DNA of 37,194 bases, from the NCBI GenBank assembly GCA_019313915.1, contig JAFDAJ010000012.1:1-37194 (forward strand), in the 5' to 3' direction. Made by a program: the position numbers and the translations under genes. How positions within the stretch are numbered: position 1 is the stretch's first letter; each line of letters opens with the position of its first letter. Shown in pieces: positions 1 through 7,886 of the stretch. The stretch comes from Deltaproteobacteria bacterium. GTDB lineage: Bacteria > Myxococcota_A > Polyangia > Polyangiales > Houyiibacteriaceae. The notes beneath the pieces were generated by a model. The model saw only the letters and a program-made list of their open reading frames with translations, was not told where the DNA came from and made no database searches.

Positions 1-209
1 TCGCCGCCGGCCCAATCGTGGTCCCGACGATGTATCTACACGGAGAGCGTGACGGCTGCATCGGCCCCGAGATTGCCGAAGACCAAGAGGCGCACTTCAG
101 CGCGCTCTTCGAGATGGTCAAGCTGGCCGACGCCGGGCATTTCTTGCAGTTGGAGCGGCCAGCGGAGGTGAACGCGGCGATTCTACGGTGGTTCGAGGCG
201 CACCAATAG
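1..209 (+). CDS. alpha/beta hydrolase, C-terminal end (5' cut by window edge)
   Basis: The reading frame is open from the window edge (frame 3) to the TAG at 207-209, so only the last ~68 residues are seen. They carry the two late catalytic-triad landmarks of alpha/beta hydrolases: an acid in the strand-turn PTMYLHGERDGCIGPE and the catalytic histidine in DAGHFLQLERP, followed by a short closing helix. The YLHGExDGCIGPE wording is typical of the epoxide hydrolase / haloalkane dehalogenase-like branch, but the nucleophile elbow lies outside the window, so substrate and reaction cannot be assigned. The GTG at 18 in the ORF track is internal, not a real start. The gene is convergent with purF, with a 47-bp gap. 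Confidence 0.8.
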   Translation, partial: AAGPIVVPTMYLHGERDGCIGPEIAEDQEAHFSALFEMVKLADAGHFLQLERPAEVNAAILRWFEAHQ

Positions 210-256
210 CGCCGTAAGTCGTCGCTCGTAGGTCTCGAGTCTCGGTCCCGGGGTCG

Positions 257-1627
257 CTACACGCCGACGAGCGGCAACTGCCGTCGCAATCCGACGTCGT
301 CTGTCACTGGGATTGGGTAGCGGCCGCTGAAACAGGCGCTGCAGAACCCTTTGCCGCCGACCGCGCGCTTCAAGCCATCGAGGGACAAGTAGCCGAGGCT
401 GTCGGCGGTGACGTAGTCGTTCACTTGCTCAACCGAGTTGTGCGCAGCGATCAGCTCGTCGCGAGTCGGAGTATCGATGCCGTAGAAGCAGGGCCAGGTA
501 GTGGGTGGGGAGCTGATTCGGAGATGTACTTCCTTGGCACCGGCGTCGCGGATCATCTTCACGATCTTGCGGCTGGTGGTGCCGCGCACGATCGAATCGT
601 CGATCACCGCGACGCGCTTGCCTTCGAGGAGGCTTTTCACCGGGTGTAGCTTGAGGCGGACGCCGAAGTGGCGGATCGATTGGGCGGGCTCGATGAAGGT
701 GCGGCCGACGTAATGGCTTCGGATCAAGCCGAGCTCGAAGGGGAGCCCTGCGGCTGGTACCGGAACCACGAGGTCGGCTTCGACCGGCTGGTCTTCGGCG
801 AGGGCGTGGCCCATGCGCTTTCTGGCGTCGTACACGCTGATCCCGTCGAACGAGGCGTCGGGCCGGGCGAAGTACACGTACTCGAAGATGCACATGTATC
901 GGCGCTCCGCGTCCATGCGAAATGGTCGGAGGCTTTGCAGCCCGGATTCGTTGATGACGACCATCTCGCCGGGATTGATGTCGCGTATGAACTCCGCCCC
1001 GATCAACTGAAATGCCGGCGGCTCCGAGGCAAGGACGTATGCGCCGTCGAGCTTGCCCAAGCACAACGGACGAAATCCATACGGGTCGCGCACCGCTACC
1101 AGCTCGTCCGGAGAAAGGAAGACCAGTGAGTAGGCGCCCTCGACCTGATGCAGCGCATCGGCGACACGATCGACCATGGTCGCGGCTTTCGAACGCGCTA
1201 TCAGGTGAACGAGCACTTCAGTGTCGCTATCGGACGAGAAGATCGACCCGTCCCTTTCGAGTTGATGTCGAAGCGCGAGACCGTTGGTTAGATTGCCGTT
1301 GTGGGCGACGGCGATGGAGCCGTGCCCGCAGTCGACGGCAAGCGGTTGTGCGTTCTTGATGTGGCTGCCGCCCGCGGTGGTGTACCGAACGTGGCCGATG
1401 GCACTGCTGCCGGGCAGCTTTTCGAGCTGGTCGGCGGTGAAGACGTCTTGCACCAAACCCATCCCACGATGGACGAAGAGCTGCCCGCCGTTGCTCGACA
1501 CGATGCCTGCGGCTTCCTGCCCCCGATGCTGCAAGGAATGCAAGCCGAGGTACGCCAGGTTCGACGCCTCCTGGGCCCCAAACACGCCAAACACCCCACA
1601 TTGATCATGAAAATGATCGTCGTCCAT
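257..1627 (-). CDS. purF: amidophosphoribosyltransferase (glutamine PRPP amidotransferase)
   Basis: PurF makes phosphoribosylamine from PRPP and glutamine, the first committed step of purine synthesis. From the ATG at 1627 the protein is 456 residues: MDDDHFHDQ, then the nucleophile Cys10 in CGVFGVFG, which becomes N-terminal after propeptide cleavage. The class II glutaminase domain follows ([31 protein letters not shown]), then the PRTase domain with the PRPP loop [14 protein letters not shown]. Four cysteines ([24 protein letters not shown]) match the [4Fe-4S] ligands of the B. subtilis type. The ORF track extends to 1672, but the start at 1627 gives the usual ~9-residue propeptide. Oddity: after EADLVVPVP the sequence jumps to [10 protein letters not shown], without the DSGxPAAxGYAE segment expected there (see findings). 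It is divergent from the PEP-utilising gene; no PUR-box was recognised. Confidence 0.95.
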   Translation of the reverse strand: MDDDHFHDQCGVFGVFGAQEASNLAYLGLHSLQHRGQEAAGIVSSNGGQLFVHRGMGLVQDVFTADQLEKLPGSSAIGHVRYTTAGGSHIKNAQPLAVDCGHGSIAVAHNGNLTNGLALRHQLERDGSIFSSDSDTEVLVHLIARSKAATMVDRVADALHQVEGAYSLVFLSPDELVAVRDPYGFRPLCLGKLDGAYVLASEPPAFQLIGAEFIRDINPGEMVVINESGLQSLRPFRMDAERRYMCIFEYVYFARPDASFDGISVYDARKRMGHALAEDQPVEADLVVPVPAAGLPFELGLIRSHYVGRTFIEPAQSIRHFGVRLKLHPVKSLLEGKRVAVIDDSIVRGTTSRKIVKMIRDAGAKEVHLRISSPPTTWPCFYGIDTPTRDELIAAHNSVEQVNDYVTADSLGYLSLDGLKRAVGGKGFCSACFSGRYPIPVTDDVGLRRQLPLVGV

Positions 1628-1709
1628 CACCGACACCGCGCCTACATAGCGCTGGCGCTGCCCGCCGTCCATGACCCCGCATGCCCCCCGCCCAGGCGTG
1701 CGCTAGAAC

Positions 1710-4355
1710 GTGTCAGTCGAGATGCCGCGGGTATTGAAGCGAATCGAATCGGTCGTTCCTCGAAGGGCGTCCGGCTATGGTGGCAAGGCTCGCGGCTTGG
1801 CTGCGCTCGCTCGAGCAGGGTTCCCGGTTCCGGCTGCGTACGCGATGCCCGGCTGGGTCGGCGATTCGTTCTTTTCGAGCGTGCTGGAGATCGAGGACCG
1901 TCCGAGGGCGCTTCTGAATAGTCCGTATGTGCCCGAGGCACGCTTGCAGTCGATCGCTGAGCGCGTCCGCGAAGCGACGCTTCCGCAGGACGTCGTTCGA
2001 AGCGTCAGCGACGCGCTGCTCGCCCTGACCAACGAAGGTGCGACTAGCTTTGCGGTTCGCTCGTCGGCGATGCACGAAGACCAGGAGGGAGCGTCAGCTG
2101 CGGGAATGCACTCGACCCTGCTCAACTTGATGCGCGAGGATGAAGTTCTCAACGCCATCAAGGTCTGTTGGTCGAGCCTCTTTCGTCCCCGCGTGCTTTC
2201 GTACTTGCGAGCGCTTGGCGAGGACATCCCGGTTTCGGTCGGGGTCGTGATTCAGGCCATGGTGCCGACCGAGGTTTCCGGTGTTCTGTTCACCGCCAAT
2301 CCGCTTACCGGCGATGCGGGCGAGGTCGTCATCAACGCCGCATACGGGCTCGGTTCTGCGGTCGTCGATGGCCGCGTGACCCCCGACACCTATCGGGTCG
2401 ACAAAGCCACCGGTCAGCTACGCGACCAAATCATCGGTGACAAAGCCCAACAAACCGTGCTCGAACGCTCAGGCGGTGTTCGTGAAGTCGCGGTCGCCCG
2501 GGCGCAGCGGGAACGCCCGGCGCTCAGCGAGCAGCAGCTCCTGCAATTGACTGACCTCGCGACCCGCATAGAAAGTCACTTCGGAGATCCCCGCGACGTC
2601 GAATGGGGCATCGCCGAGCATCAGATCTACGTCCTTCAAGCGCGTCCGGTCGTCGTTCCGAGCACAGGCAGCCGTCGGGGCTCCCGACGCGACCGTCCAT
2701 GGGACCGACGAAAGATCGTCTGGAGCAACGCGAACGTCGGAGAGGCTCTGCCCGGTGTCGTCACCCCTTTGACCTGGTCCGTTCTCAGCCAGTTCAGTGA
2801 CCTCGGCTTCCGCCGAGCCTTTGGCGCCATGGGCTGCACGGTTCCGCGCGACGCGGAGCTCGTGGGGGATTTCCGCGGACGCATTTACATCAATCTGACC
2901 GAGTTCAGCTCGGTCATGTCGCAGGTTCCTTGGATTCATCCGTCGACTCTGGTGCGGCTCGGTGGGGGTCAGTATGCCTCCGAGCTCGACGAGGTCGTGG
3001 CCGAGCGGAGCTCGACCGGGTTTTTTCTGCGCCTGCCACAAACCGTTTCCCGATACGTCCGTGAGAACTTCCGCCTTCAAGCGCGCGTCGATGACTTCCA
3101 GTCGTATTTCTCGGACGAGCGCATGCGGATCAACGGAATCGACCCGCGGCTTCTCGAACCGAGCGGCCTCGACCGCATGCTTGGCGACGTCGAACACCTG
3201 TTGGACGAAACCGGCTCGATCATGCTGACCGCCTACGCAAACCTGCTCACGGCAGTGCTCGTGTTGATCGGCGTATTGCGCACATTCGCCCGAGATCAGG
3301 GTTCAGGCTTCTACCGTGAGTTGCTCTCCGGGTTGCAGGACGTTGCCAGCGCACGCCCGGGCTTCGTCCTGCGGCATGTCGCGGAGCTTGCCCGCGACGA
3401 GCCCGAAGTGGCGGAGCGCATCCGTACTGCCAAGCTCTCGGAGCTCACCGTGGCGGGCCTGCCCGCAGGCCCCACGCGTGATGCCTTGCGGCGCTTCGTC
3501 GAAGACTACGGATACCGCGGGATTCGCGAAGCCGAGATCGCCGCGCCGCGATGGTCTGAAGATCCGACGGTCATGTTCGCCGCGATCCGTTCGCATCTTT
3601 CGAGTCCGACCGACCTCGACCATCGCGTTCGCGATCTGCGGCGCACGCGCGAAGAGGCCGAGGAGAGGTTTAAGAAGAGCGTTCCGTTCCCGCTTCGACC
3701 TTCCGTGACGAAGTTGCTCCACGTGGTTCGACGCTTCACTCGGATGCGCGAGGATTTGCGGGGTCACGTGGTGGAGGTGCTCGGCATGTTTCGTCGCGTC
3801 GCACTCGAGGCCTCGCGCCGGATCGAAGCGCGTGAGCCCGAAGCAGGTCCGGACGCAGCGTTCTTCCTGACGCTCGCGGAGGTTCGTCGCGTCTTCCATG
3901 ACGAGAACGAGCGGGTTGCGATTCGCGTGCAGCGGCGTCGGCTGGAGTACGAACGCAACCAAGCGCTCCCCGAGCCACCCTCCACGTTCGTAGGGTTCCC
4001 CCCAGATGATGCCGGTGTTGCTTCGACATCCAAGCGTCTGCGAGGTCTCGCTGCGAGCGGCGGCGTGGCCGAGGGCAGGGTGCGGATCCTTCGAGATCCG
4101 TCCCAGGCGGCGGACTTCAAGCGCGGCGAGGTGCTCGTCGTTGCCGCTGCCGACACAGGGTGGGCTCCGCTCTTCCTAGCGGCGTCCGGGGTAGTGACCG
4201 AGCTCGGTGGTCCTCTTTCTCACGCGGCGATCATCTTGAGAGAGTACGGGGTTCCTGCAGTGGTCAATGTGACGAATGCCACGCGGTCGCTTCGTGACGG
4301 CGACCTGATTCGCCTCGACGGCGATGTCGGAACGGTGGAGAGACTGGGTGTCTGA
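1710..4355 (+). CDS. PEP synthase / rifampicin phosphotransferase-like dikinase
   Basis: The 881-residue protein has the three-part layout of phosphoenolpyruvate synthase-type dikinases. An N-terminal PPDK/ATP-grasp domain (about 1-320) shows KARGLAALARAGFPVP, FAVRSSAMHEDQEGASAAG, EVSGVLFTANPLTG and VEWGIAEHQIYVLQARPV. A central domain begins with NANVGEALPGVVTPLTWS, the wording seen in rifampicin phosphotransferases. A C-terminal swivelling domain has the phospho-accepting His in GGPLSHAAIILREYGVPAVV. The family moves a phosphate from ATP through this His to a small acceptor. Length and central domain fit Rph-like enzymes (about 865 residues) better than PpsA, which has a PEP-binding barrel. 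The substrate here is unknown and drug inactivation is not implied. Start is GTG 1710, with ATG 1722 an alternative. The end overlaps the pseudouridine synthase gene, suggesting co-transcription. Confidence 0.85.
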   Translation: MSVEMPRVLKRIESVVPRRASGYGGKARGLAALARAGFPVPAAYAMPGWVGDSFFSSVLEIEDRPRALLNSPYVPEARLQSIAERVREATLPQDVVRSVSDALLALTNEGATSFAVRSSAMHEDQEGASAAGMHSTLLNLMREDEVLNAIKVCWSSLFRPRVLSYLRALGEDIPVSVGVVIQAMVPTEVSGVLFTANPLTGDAGEVVINAAYGLGSAVVDGRVTPDTYRVDKATGQLRDQIIGDKAQQTVLERSGGVREVAVARAQRERPALSEQQLLQLTDLATRIESHFGDPRDVEWGIAEHQIYVLQARPVVVPSTGSRRGSRRDRPWDRRKIVWSNANVGEALPGVVTPLTWSVLSQFSDLGFRRAFGAMGCTVPRDAELVGDFRGRIYINLTEFSSVMSQVPWIHPSTLVRLGGGQYASELDEVVAERSSTGFFLRLPQTVSRYVRENFRLQARVDDFQSYFSDERMRINGIDPRLLEPSGLDRMLGDVEHLLDETGSIMLTAYANLLTAVLVLIGVLRTFARDQGSGFYRELLSGLQDVASARPGFVLRHVAELARDEPEVAERIRTAKLSELTVAGLPAGPTRDALRRFVEDYGYRGIREAEIAAPRWSEDPTVMFAAIRSHLSSPTDLDHRVRDLRRTREEAEERFKKSVPFPLRPSVTKLLHVVRRFTRMREDLRGHVVEVLGMFRRVALEASRRIEAREPEAGPDAAFFLTLAEVRRVFHDENERVAIRVQRRRLEYERNQALPEPPSTFVGFPPDDAGVASTSKRLRGLAASGGVAEGRVRILRDPSQAADFKRGEVLVVAAADTGWAPLFLAASGVVTELGGPLSHAAIILREYGVPAVVNVTNATRSLRDGDLIRLDGDVGTVERLGV
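4337..4340 (+). promoter_or_regulatory. Shine-Dalgarno GGAG deciding the rluA-like start
   Basis: GGAG lies 7 nt before the GTG at 4348, inside the 3' end of the preceding gene. The upstream ATG at 4324, used in the ORF track, has no such site. This favours GTG 4348 and an 8-bp overlap (GTGTCTGA) with the upstream stop, an arrangement typical of translational coupling. Confidence 0.5.
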
Positions 4356-5106
4356 CGCCGAAGACGCGGCACCCGAAATCATCCACCATGACGAGCAACT
4401 GCTCGTCGTCCACAAACCGCCGGGGTTGCCGACCACGGCTCCGACTTCAACGGAGCCCTGCCTTGCGCGTTGGGTTCGCGAGCGGTTTCCGGACCTTCAG
4501 GCGCACGCGACGTCGAGGCTCGACTCCCAAGTCAGTGGCCTGGTGACCTTCGCGCTCACCCGCGACGCTAATCGGTGCCTTCTCGACGCGCGGCGCGCCG
4601 GGACTTACGAGCGCGTCTATCTGGGTATCACGATTCGTGGCGTGTCCCTCGACCAAGGGGAGTGGTGCTGGCCGATTTCAATTGATCCGCGCAACCCCAA
4701 GCGCCGGATCGCGGGGCCGGGTCGCGGCGAGCGTGAAGCCCTCACCCGATACGAAGTCGCCGCACGCACGCCCAGCGCCACGCTTCTTCGGCTCAGACCC
4801 GCGACGGGACGGACTCATCAACTACGCGTACATGCAGCCGAAGCCGGTGCGCCGCTGTTCGGCGACTCCTTGTACCAAGGGGAACGGCGCAAAGTCTTGC
4901 CCGAAGGAAGCGTCGTCACCGCGCGCCGTGTGATGCTTCACTGCGCCCGGGTGAGCTTTCCATTGGTTACCGGTGGTACCGGTGGCGCGCTCGCCGGGGA
5001 GCGCTGTACCGACGGCCAGCGCATGTGCCTCGACGCGCCGGCGCGACCGGACATGGATCGCGTGTGGCGGGCGCTCGGCGGGGCCTCAGCAGACCTTCAG
5101 GCCTGA
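4348..5106 (+). CDS. RluA-family RNA pseudouridine synthase
   Basis: The protein converts uridine to pseudouridine in rRNA or tRNA; the exact site cannot be told. Family landmarks in order: the opening strand EQLLVVHKPPGLPTTA; the catalytic motif SRLDSQVSGLVTFAL, whose Asp is the nucleophile (family form RLDxxTSGL); YERVYLGI; the late binding motif LRPATGRTHQLRVHAAEAGAPLFGD; and LHCARVSFPL. There is no S4 domain at the N-terminus. Start GTG 4348 is chosen because of its GGAG site; ATG 4324 would add eight residues. A copy of the dispersed palindromic repeat sits in the C-terminal loop where other members read 'HPxTGExL', giving TGGTGGALAGERCTDG. The gene overlaps the PEP-utilising gene at its 5' end and the convergent TPR gene by 10 bp at its 3' end. 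Confidence 0.9.
   Translation: MSDAEDAAPEIIHHDEQLLVVHKPPGLPTTAPTSTEPCLARWVRERFPDLQAHATSRLDSQVSGLVTFALTRDANRCLLDARRAGTYERVYLGITIRGVSLDQGEWCWPISIDPRNPKRRIAGPGRGEREALTRYEVAARTPSATLLRLRPATGRTHQLRVHAAEAGAPLFGDSLYQGERRKVLPEGSVVTARRVMLHCARVSFPLVTGGTGGALAGERCTDGQRMCLDAPARPDMDRVWRALGGASADLQA
4978..5008 (+). repeat. dispersed palindromic repeat, copy in rluA-like gene
   Basis: The sequence GGTGGCGCGCTCGCCGGG followed by GAGCGCTGTACC contains a perfect 6-bp stem, GCGCTC (4987-4992) and GAGCGC (4999-5004), around the loop GCCGGG. It is preceded by a duplicated ACCGGTGGT. Read in the host frame it gives GGALAGERCT, a frame different from the one used in rapZ and the GGDEF gene. Confidence 0.8.
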
Positions 5107-6131
5107 CGCTTAGGCGAGAACTTCGTGCCAGGGGATTCGTTCTCGGGCCGATTGAAATGTGCCTCGAGCTCTCGATTCAGAATCTCGAGCACGTCTTCTT
5201 GCAGCCCGAGCGGATGACGAATCAGGCGCTCGATGTTGCGCTGGTACACGAACAGTCGTCGTTGTTCGTCGCCACCTGCAGTGGTCGCCATCTCATCCAG
5301 CAAGAGTGGAGTGCGCGGGTCGACGCCCTCGGCGACGACTTCCAGACCGGGCAGGTCGGTCACCATGATCAAATTGCCCTCGAGCCGCTGCGCCACCTCG
5401 GGAGGCAACTCTCGCAGCGCGGTCTGCACGATCTTTTCGAAACGGGCATGTGAAGGCGACCAGGGCGGCCGCGGCAGAAGACCGTCGAGATGTCGGGTCT
5501 TGAGGAACGCGAGAGGGGCCTCGTCGGTGCGCCCCTGCCGATCACGGAGCAGGCCGAGGTAGTACAACACGTCGGGGGATGCGTCCGAGCGTGAAGCCGC
5601 GCGTTCGATCAGAGTCGCCGCAGCGTCGGTCTGGTCGAGCTCGAAATGAGCCCGCCCGATCAGAAACTCGAGTTGTTGATTTTCGAAAGGGCCTTCGGGG
5701 AGCCCCAACAGCAGCTCGGCAGCTGCCGCTTGGTCGCCTTGCTGGAGCAGTGCGTCGACCTTGAGCACGGAGGCATCGGCGATGTCGTCCGCCGTCTGGC
5801 AGCTTTCGAGCGCCTGGTCGAGGATGCGAATCGCCTCCGCAAAGCTTCCGAGGGGGTGGATTAGAAGCTCGGCGGCATTCAGCATGGCCTCGAGATAGTG
5901 CTCGTCGAGGTCAATCGCCTGGCGGTAGTGCTCGAGGGCCATGTCGAGGTTCCCGTTGGCGGCGTGGATGTATCCGATGAGGTTGTGCGCATCGGGCGAA
6001 TCGCCGTCGAGCTCCAGGGTCTGCTCGGCCGACGCCATGGCGCCGTTCAAGTCACCCTGCGTGACCAGCTCCCAGCCGCGGTCGAGATGCGCGCTCAGGC
6101 GGTCCATGAACCCTTCGTTTTGTTCCGACAT
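5097..6131 (-). CDS. TPR protein with degenerate zincin-like C-terminal domain
   Basis: Residues 1 to about 200 are helical TPR repeats (for example AHNLIGYIHAANGNLDMALEHYRQAIDLD and VLYYLGLLRDRQGRTDEA), which usually serve protein-protein contact. There is no signal peptide, so it is probably cytoplasmic. The last ~110 residues (FEKIVQTALRELPPEV, VTDLP, then LFVYQRNIERLIRHPLG and LNRELEAHF) resemble the small zincin-like metallopeptidase family (PF06262/DUF1025 type). The family's HExxHH zinc motif reads RELEAH here, so two of its histidines are missing and the domain is probably a non-catalytic relic. That domain call is my inference from pattern. Start is ATG 6131; the ORF-track start at 6134 is a TTG just before it. 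The gene is convergent with and overlaps the rluA-like gene. Confidence 0.75.
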   Translation of the reverse strand: MSEQNEGFMDRLSAHLDRGWELVTQGDLNGAMASAEQTLELDGDSPDAHNLIGYIHAANGNLDMALEHYRQAIDLDEHYLEAMLNAAELLIHPLGSFAEAIRILDQALESCQTADDIADASVLKVDALLQQGDQAAAAELLLGLPEGPFENQQLEFLIGRAHFELDQTDAAATLIERAASRSDASPDVLYYLGLLRDRQGRTDEAPLAFLKTRHLDGLLPRPPWSPSHARFEKIVQTALRELPPEVAQRLEGNLIMVTDLPGLEVVAEGVDPRTPLLLDEMATTAGGDEQRRLFVYQRNIERLIRHPLGLQEDVLEILNRELEAHFNRPENESPGTKFSPKRQA

Positions 6132-6181
6132 CAATATAGCGCCGAAACTTACGTGGCCGGTTTAGGACGTCAAGCCGAACC

Positions 6182-7087
6182 GTGCGCTATCATGCATTTG
6201 GAATGCTTAGGGTTTTCAGCGCACTCGTAATCACAGCGATCTGTTCGTGCGTCAGCGAGCCCCTACCTGCAGGGCAGACGATCTCGGTCGGTACCACCAA
6301 CCACGGATACCTCCACGACCCGGTCCGCCTGGAGGATCGGGGCAGGGGCTATCGGCGGTTGCGTCCCGGCGAGGGAAGCCGATTCGGCACGCCGACCCTG
6401 GTGGGCGCGATTAAGCGTGCGGCGCGGGAAGTAGCGGCTGCTTTTCCCGGCGGCCACCCCCTTCGCGTCGGCGATCTGTCGAACCCCTATGGAGGAGCAC
6501 ATTCCCGGCATCGCACCCACCGTACCGGTCGTGATGCGGATCTGTTGTTCTTCGCGCGAGACGCCGGCGGCCTGGCCACCCATGGCAAGGGCTGGCTACG
6601 TTTCGACAGCCTCGGGCTGGCGACCGTGCGCGACCGCGCGTTCCGCTTCGATGAAGCGCGGAACTGGCATCTGGTGCGGACCCTAATCATGGACGATCGG
6701 GCGCGCGTGAAGTGGCTGTTCTGCTCCAATGAGCTCAAGGCGCGCCTCCTGCGATACGCGGCTCGGCATGAGAACTCGCCACAAGCGGTGGTTCGGGCAA
6801 CCTGGGTTCTTCACGAACCATCACGCGGCGACCCGCACGACGATCACTTCCACCTGCGTGTCGGGTGCGGAACGGACGAACGAAGCCTCGGCTGCCGGGA
6901 GCAGGCCCCGCACTGGCCGTGGTTGAGTGACACCGCGCGCAAAGAAGACGTCGGCGCGGGTGTGGCCGCGAGCGACTCGCACTTGGTCGGTTGGTTACTT
7001 ACCGAGGAGCATGTGAATCAGAGACGCGATATCGTCAGGCGTCGCCTCGACACCACAGCGAAGCCAACCTCGATCGCGGGTCGCTAA
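6182..7087 (+). CDS. MepA-like penicillin-insensitive murein endopeptidase (M74, LAS family)
   Basis: The enzyme should cut peptide cross-links of peptidoglycan in the periplasm using zinc. The N-terminus (LRVFSALVITAICSC) is a signal sequence, possibly lipoprotein-type with Cys in ICSC. Landmarks of the LAS/M74 fold are GDLSNPYGGAHSRHRTHRTGRDADLLF, which gives the HxxGxDxD zinc/catalytic segment, and DPHDDHFHLRVGC, which gives the late HxH segment, followed by the conserved closing PHWPWL. Length 301 is a little above E. coli MepA (274). Start GTG 6182 is from the ORF track; ATG 6203 would remove seven residues and place the signal peptide right at the N-terminus, so it may be the true start. 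The 3' end overlaps the convergent pseudo-receiver gene by 93 bp, unusually long, so the C-terminal ~30 residues are double-coding. Confidence 0.85.
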   Translation: MRYHAFGMLRVFSALVITAICSCVSEPLPAGQTISVGTTNHGYLHDPVRLEDRGRGYRRLRPGEGSRFGTPTLVGAIKRAAREVAAAFPGGHPLRVGDLSNPYGGAHSRHRTHRTGRDADLLFFARDAGGLATHGKGWLRFDSLGLATVRDRAFRFDEARNWHLVRTLIMDDRARVKWLFCSNELKARLLRYAARHENSPQAVVRATWVLHEPSRGDPHDDHFHLRVGCGTDERSLGCREQAPHWPWLSDTARKEDVGAGVAASDSHLVGWLLTEEHVNQRRDIVRRRLDTTAKPTSIAGR

Positions 7088-7768
7088 GTCGGTCAGCTCC
7101 CGGTGTTCCTCGGTCGCGCCCCAAACCAATACGTTCGAGTTCCGTGGCAGTTCGTGTGCCAGCGTGGCGATCGTCGAGGGCTGGATCGATGCCGCGACGC
7201 AATCGATCACGACCAACGGGCTCAACGATGCTGTGGCCTTGAGGTTGTCGAGAAACGCGACGACATCTTCGATCTGCTGAACCGCGGCGGCGTCACCGAC
7301 CTGCTTGGCGATCCCATCGCATCGTTCGCGATCGCGGGTGGCGACGAAGACCATGGGCAGCGCGCATCCCATCGGTTGCACCGTCGGGTACTTCGACGTG
7401 TCGGTCTCGGGCAGGTCGATTGGATCTTTGCGCGTGACACCCGAGTGTTGCCGCTCGCGACCGAGTTTCCGCGTTTCGTCCGCACGTGTGGTCGTGCGCG
7501 GAGGCTGTGAGCTGACCTTGTCCGCGAGCATGAGCATGGGCGCCAGGTTTTGCATCACCGCTTCGCTGACCTCGTTGCCCAAGTAGAACGCTATCGCGGT
7601 CCGTAAGTGCTTGTCTGCAAACTGGCGCAGCGGCTCTCCTGCCGGCGGGACCTCGTGCTCGTGCGCCATGTGGAGCGCGCGATGGAGGATCTGTACCCGT
7701 ACCTCGGGCGTGGCGACCGTTTCGATCGCCTCACGCACCATGCGGGCGATAGGGCTTTCCCTCTGCAT
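6995..7768 (-). CDS. helical N-terminus plus receiver-like domain protein, unknown role
   Basis: The 257-residue protein starts at ATG 7768, chosen over the track start at 7810 because AAGAGGA lies directly upstream. Residues 1 to about 90 are predicted helical (MQRESPIARMVREAIETVA); a polar linker follows (SSQPPRTTTRADETRKLGRERQ). The C-terminal ~115 residues (PMVFVATRDRERCDGIAKQVG, SPLVVIDCVAA, NVLVWGATEEHRELTDLA, GVEATPDDIASLI) alternate strands and helices like a CheY receiver. The phospho-acceptor site reads VVIDCVA and the late Lys is not evident, so this is at best a pseudo-receiver. No effector domain is seen. It overlaps mepA by 93 bp tail to tail and diverges from the RNase HII-like gene. 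The receiver reading is inference. Confidence 0.65.
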   Translation of the reverse strand: MQRESPIARMVREAIETVATPEVRVQILHRALHMAHEHEVPPAGEPLRQFADKHLRTAIAFYLGNEVSEAVMQNLAPMLMLADKVSSQPPRTTTRADETRKLGRERQHSGVTRKDPIDLPETDTSKYPTVQPMGCALPMVFVATRDRERCDGIAKQVGDAAAVQQIEDVVAFLDNLKATASLSPLVVIDCVAASIQPSTIATLAHELPRNSNVLVWGATEEHRELTDLATRDRGWLRCGVEATPDDIASLIHMLLGK

Positions 7769-7772
7769 CTGA

Positions 7773-7779
7773 TCCTCTT
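7773..7779 (-). promoter_or_regulatory. Shine-Dalgarno AAGAGGA deciding the 7768 start
   Basis: On the minus strand AAGAGGA is followed by TCAG and then ATG at 7768. It is the strongest ribosome-binding site near this gene and argues against the longer ORF from 7810. Confidence 0.5.
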
Positions 7780-7819
7780 CCCCAGAGGCAGCATGTATCC
7801 GAGCTACCACAACACCATA

Positions 7820-7848
7820 ATATTACCGTGATTTGGCTATCTGGCCAA
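7820..7848 (-). promoter_or_regulatory. candidate sigma-70 promoter for the pseudo-receiver gene, with overlapping inverted repeat
   Basis: On the minus strand TTGGCC (7848-7843) and TAATAT (7825-7820) are spaced by exactly 17 nt, each matching 4 of 6 consensus bases, in an unusually AT-rich patch between two divergent genes. An inverted repeat TTGGC-N6-GCCAA (7833-7848) covers the -35 and could be an operator. Pattern only. Confidence 0.35.
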
Positions 7849-7886
7849 CCCTGCCCGAGTGGTGCTGGCTCCGGGCCCCGTGGTAC

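Noticed and set aside
210-256. Possible terminator between the hydrolase and purF
   Set aside because: Short complementary pieces exist but there is no stable stem followed by a T-run.
429-1064. 211-residue minus-strand ORF within purF
   Set aside because: Arg/Pro-rich shadow of purF in another frame with no recognisable motif.
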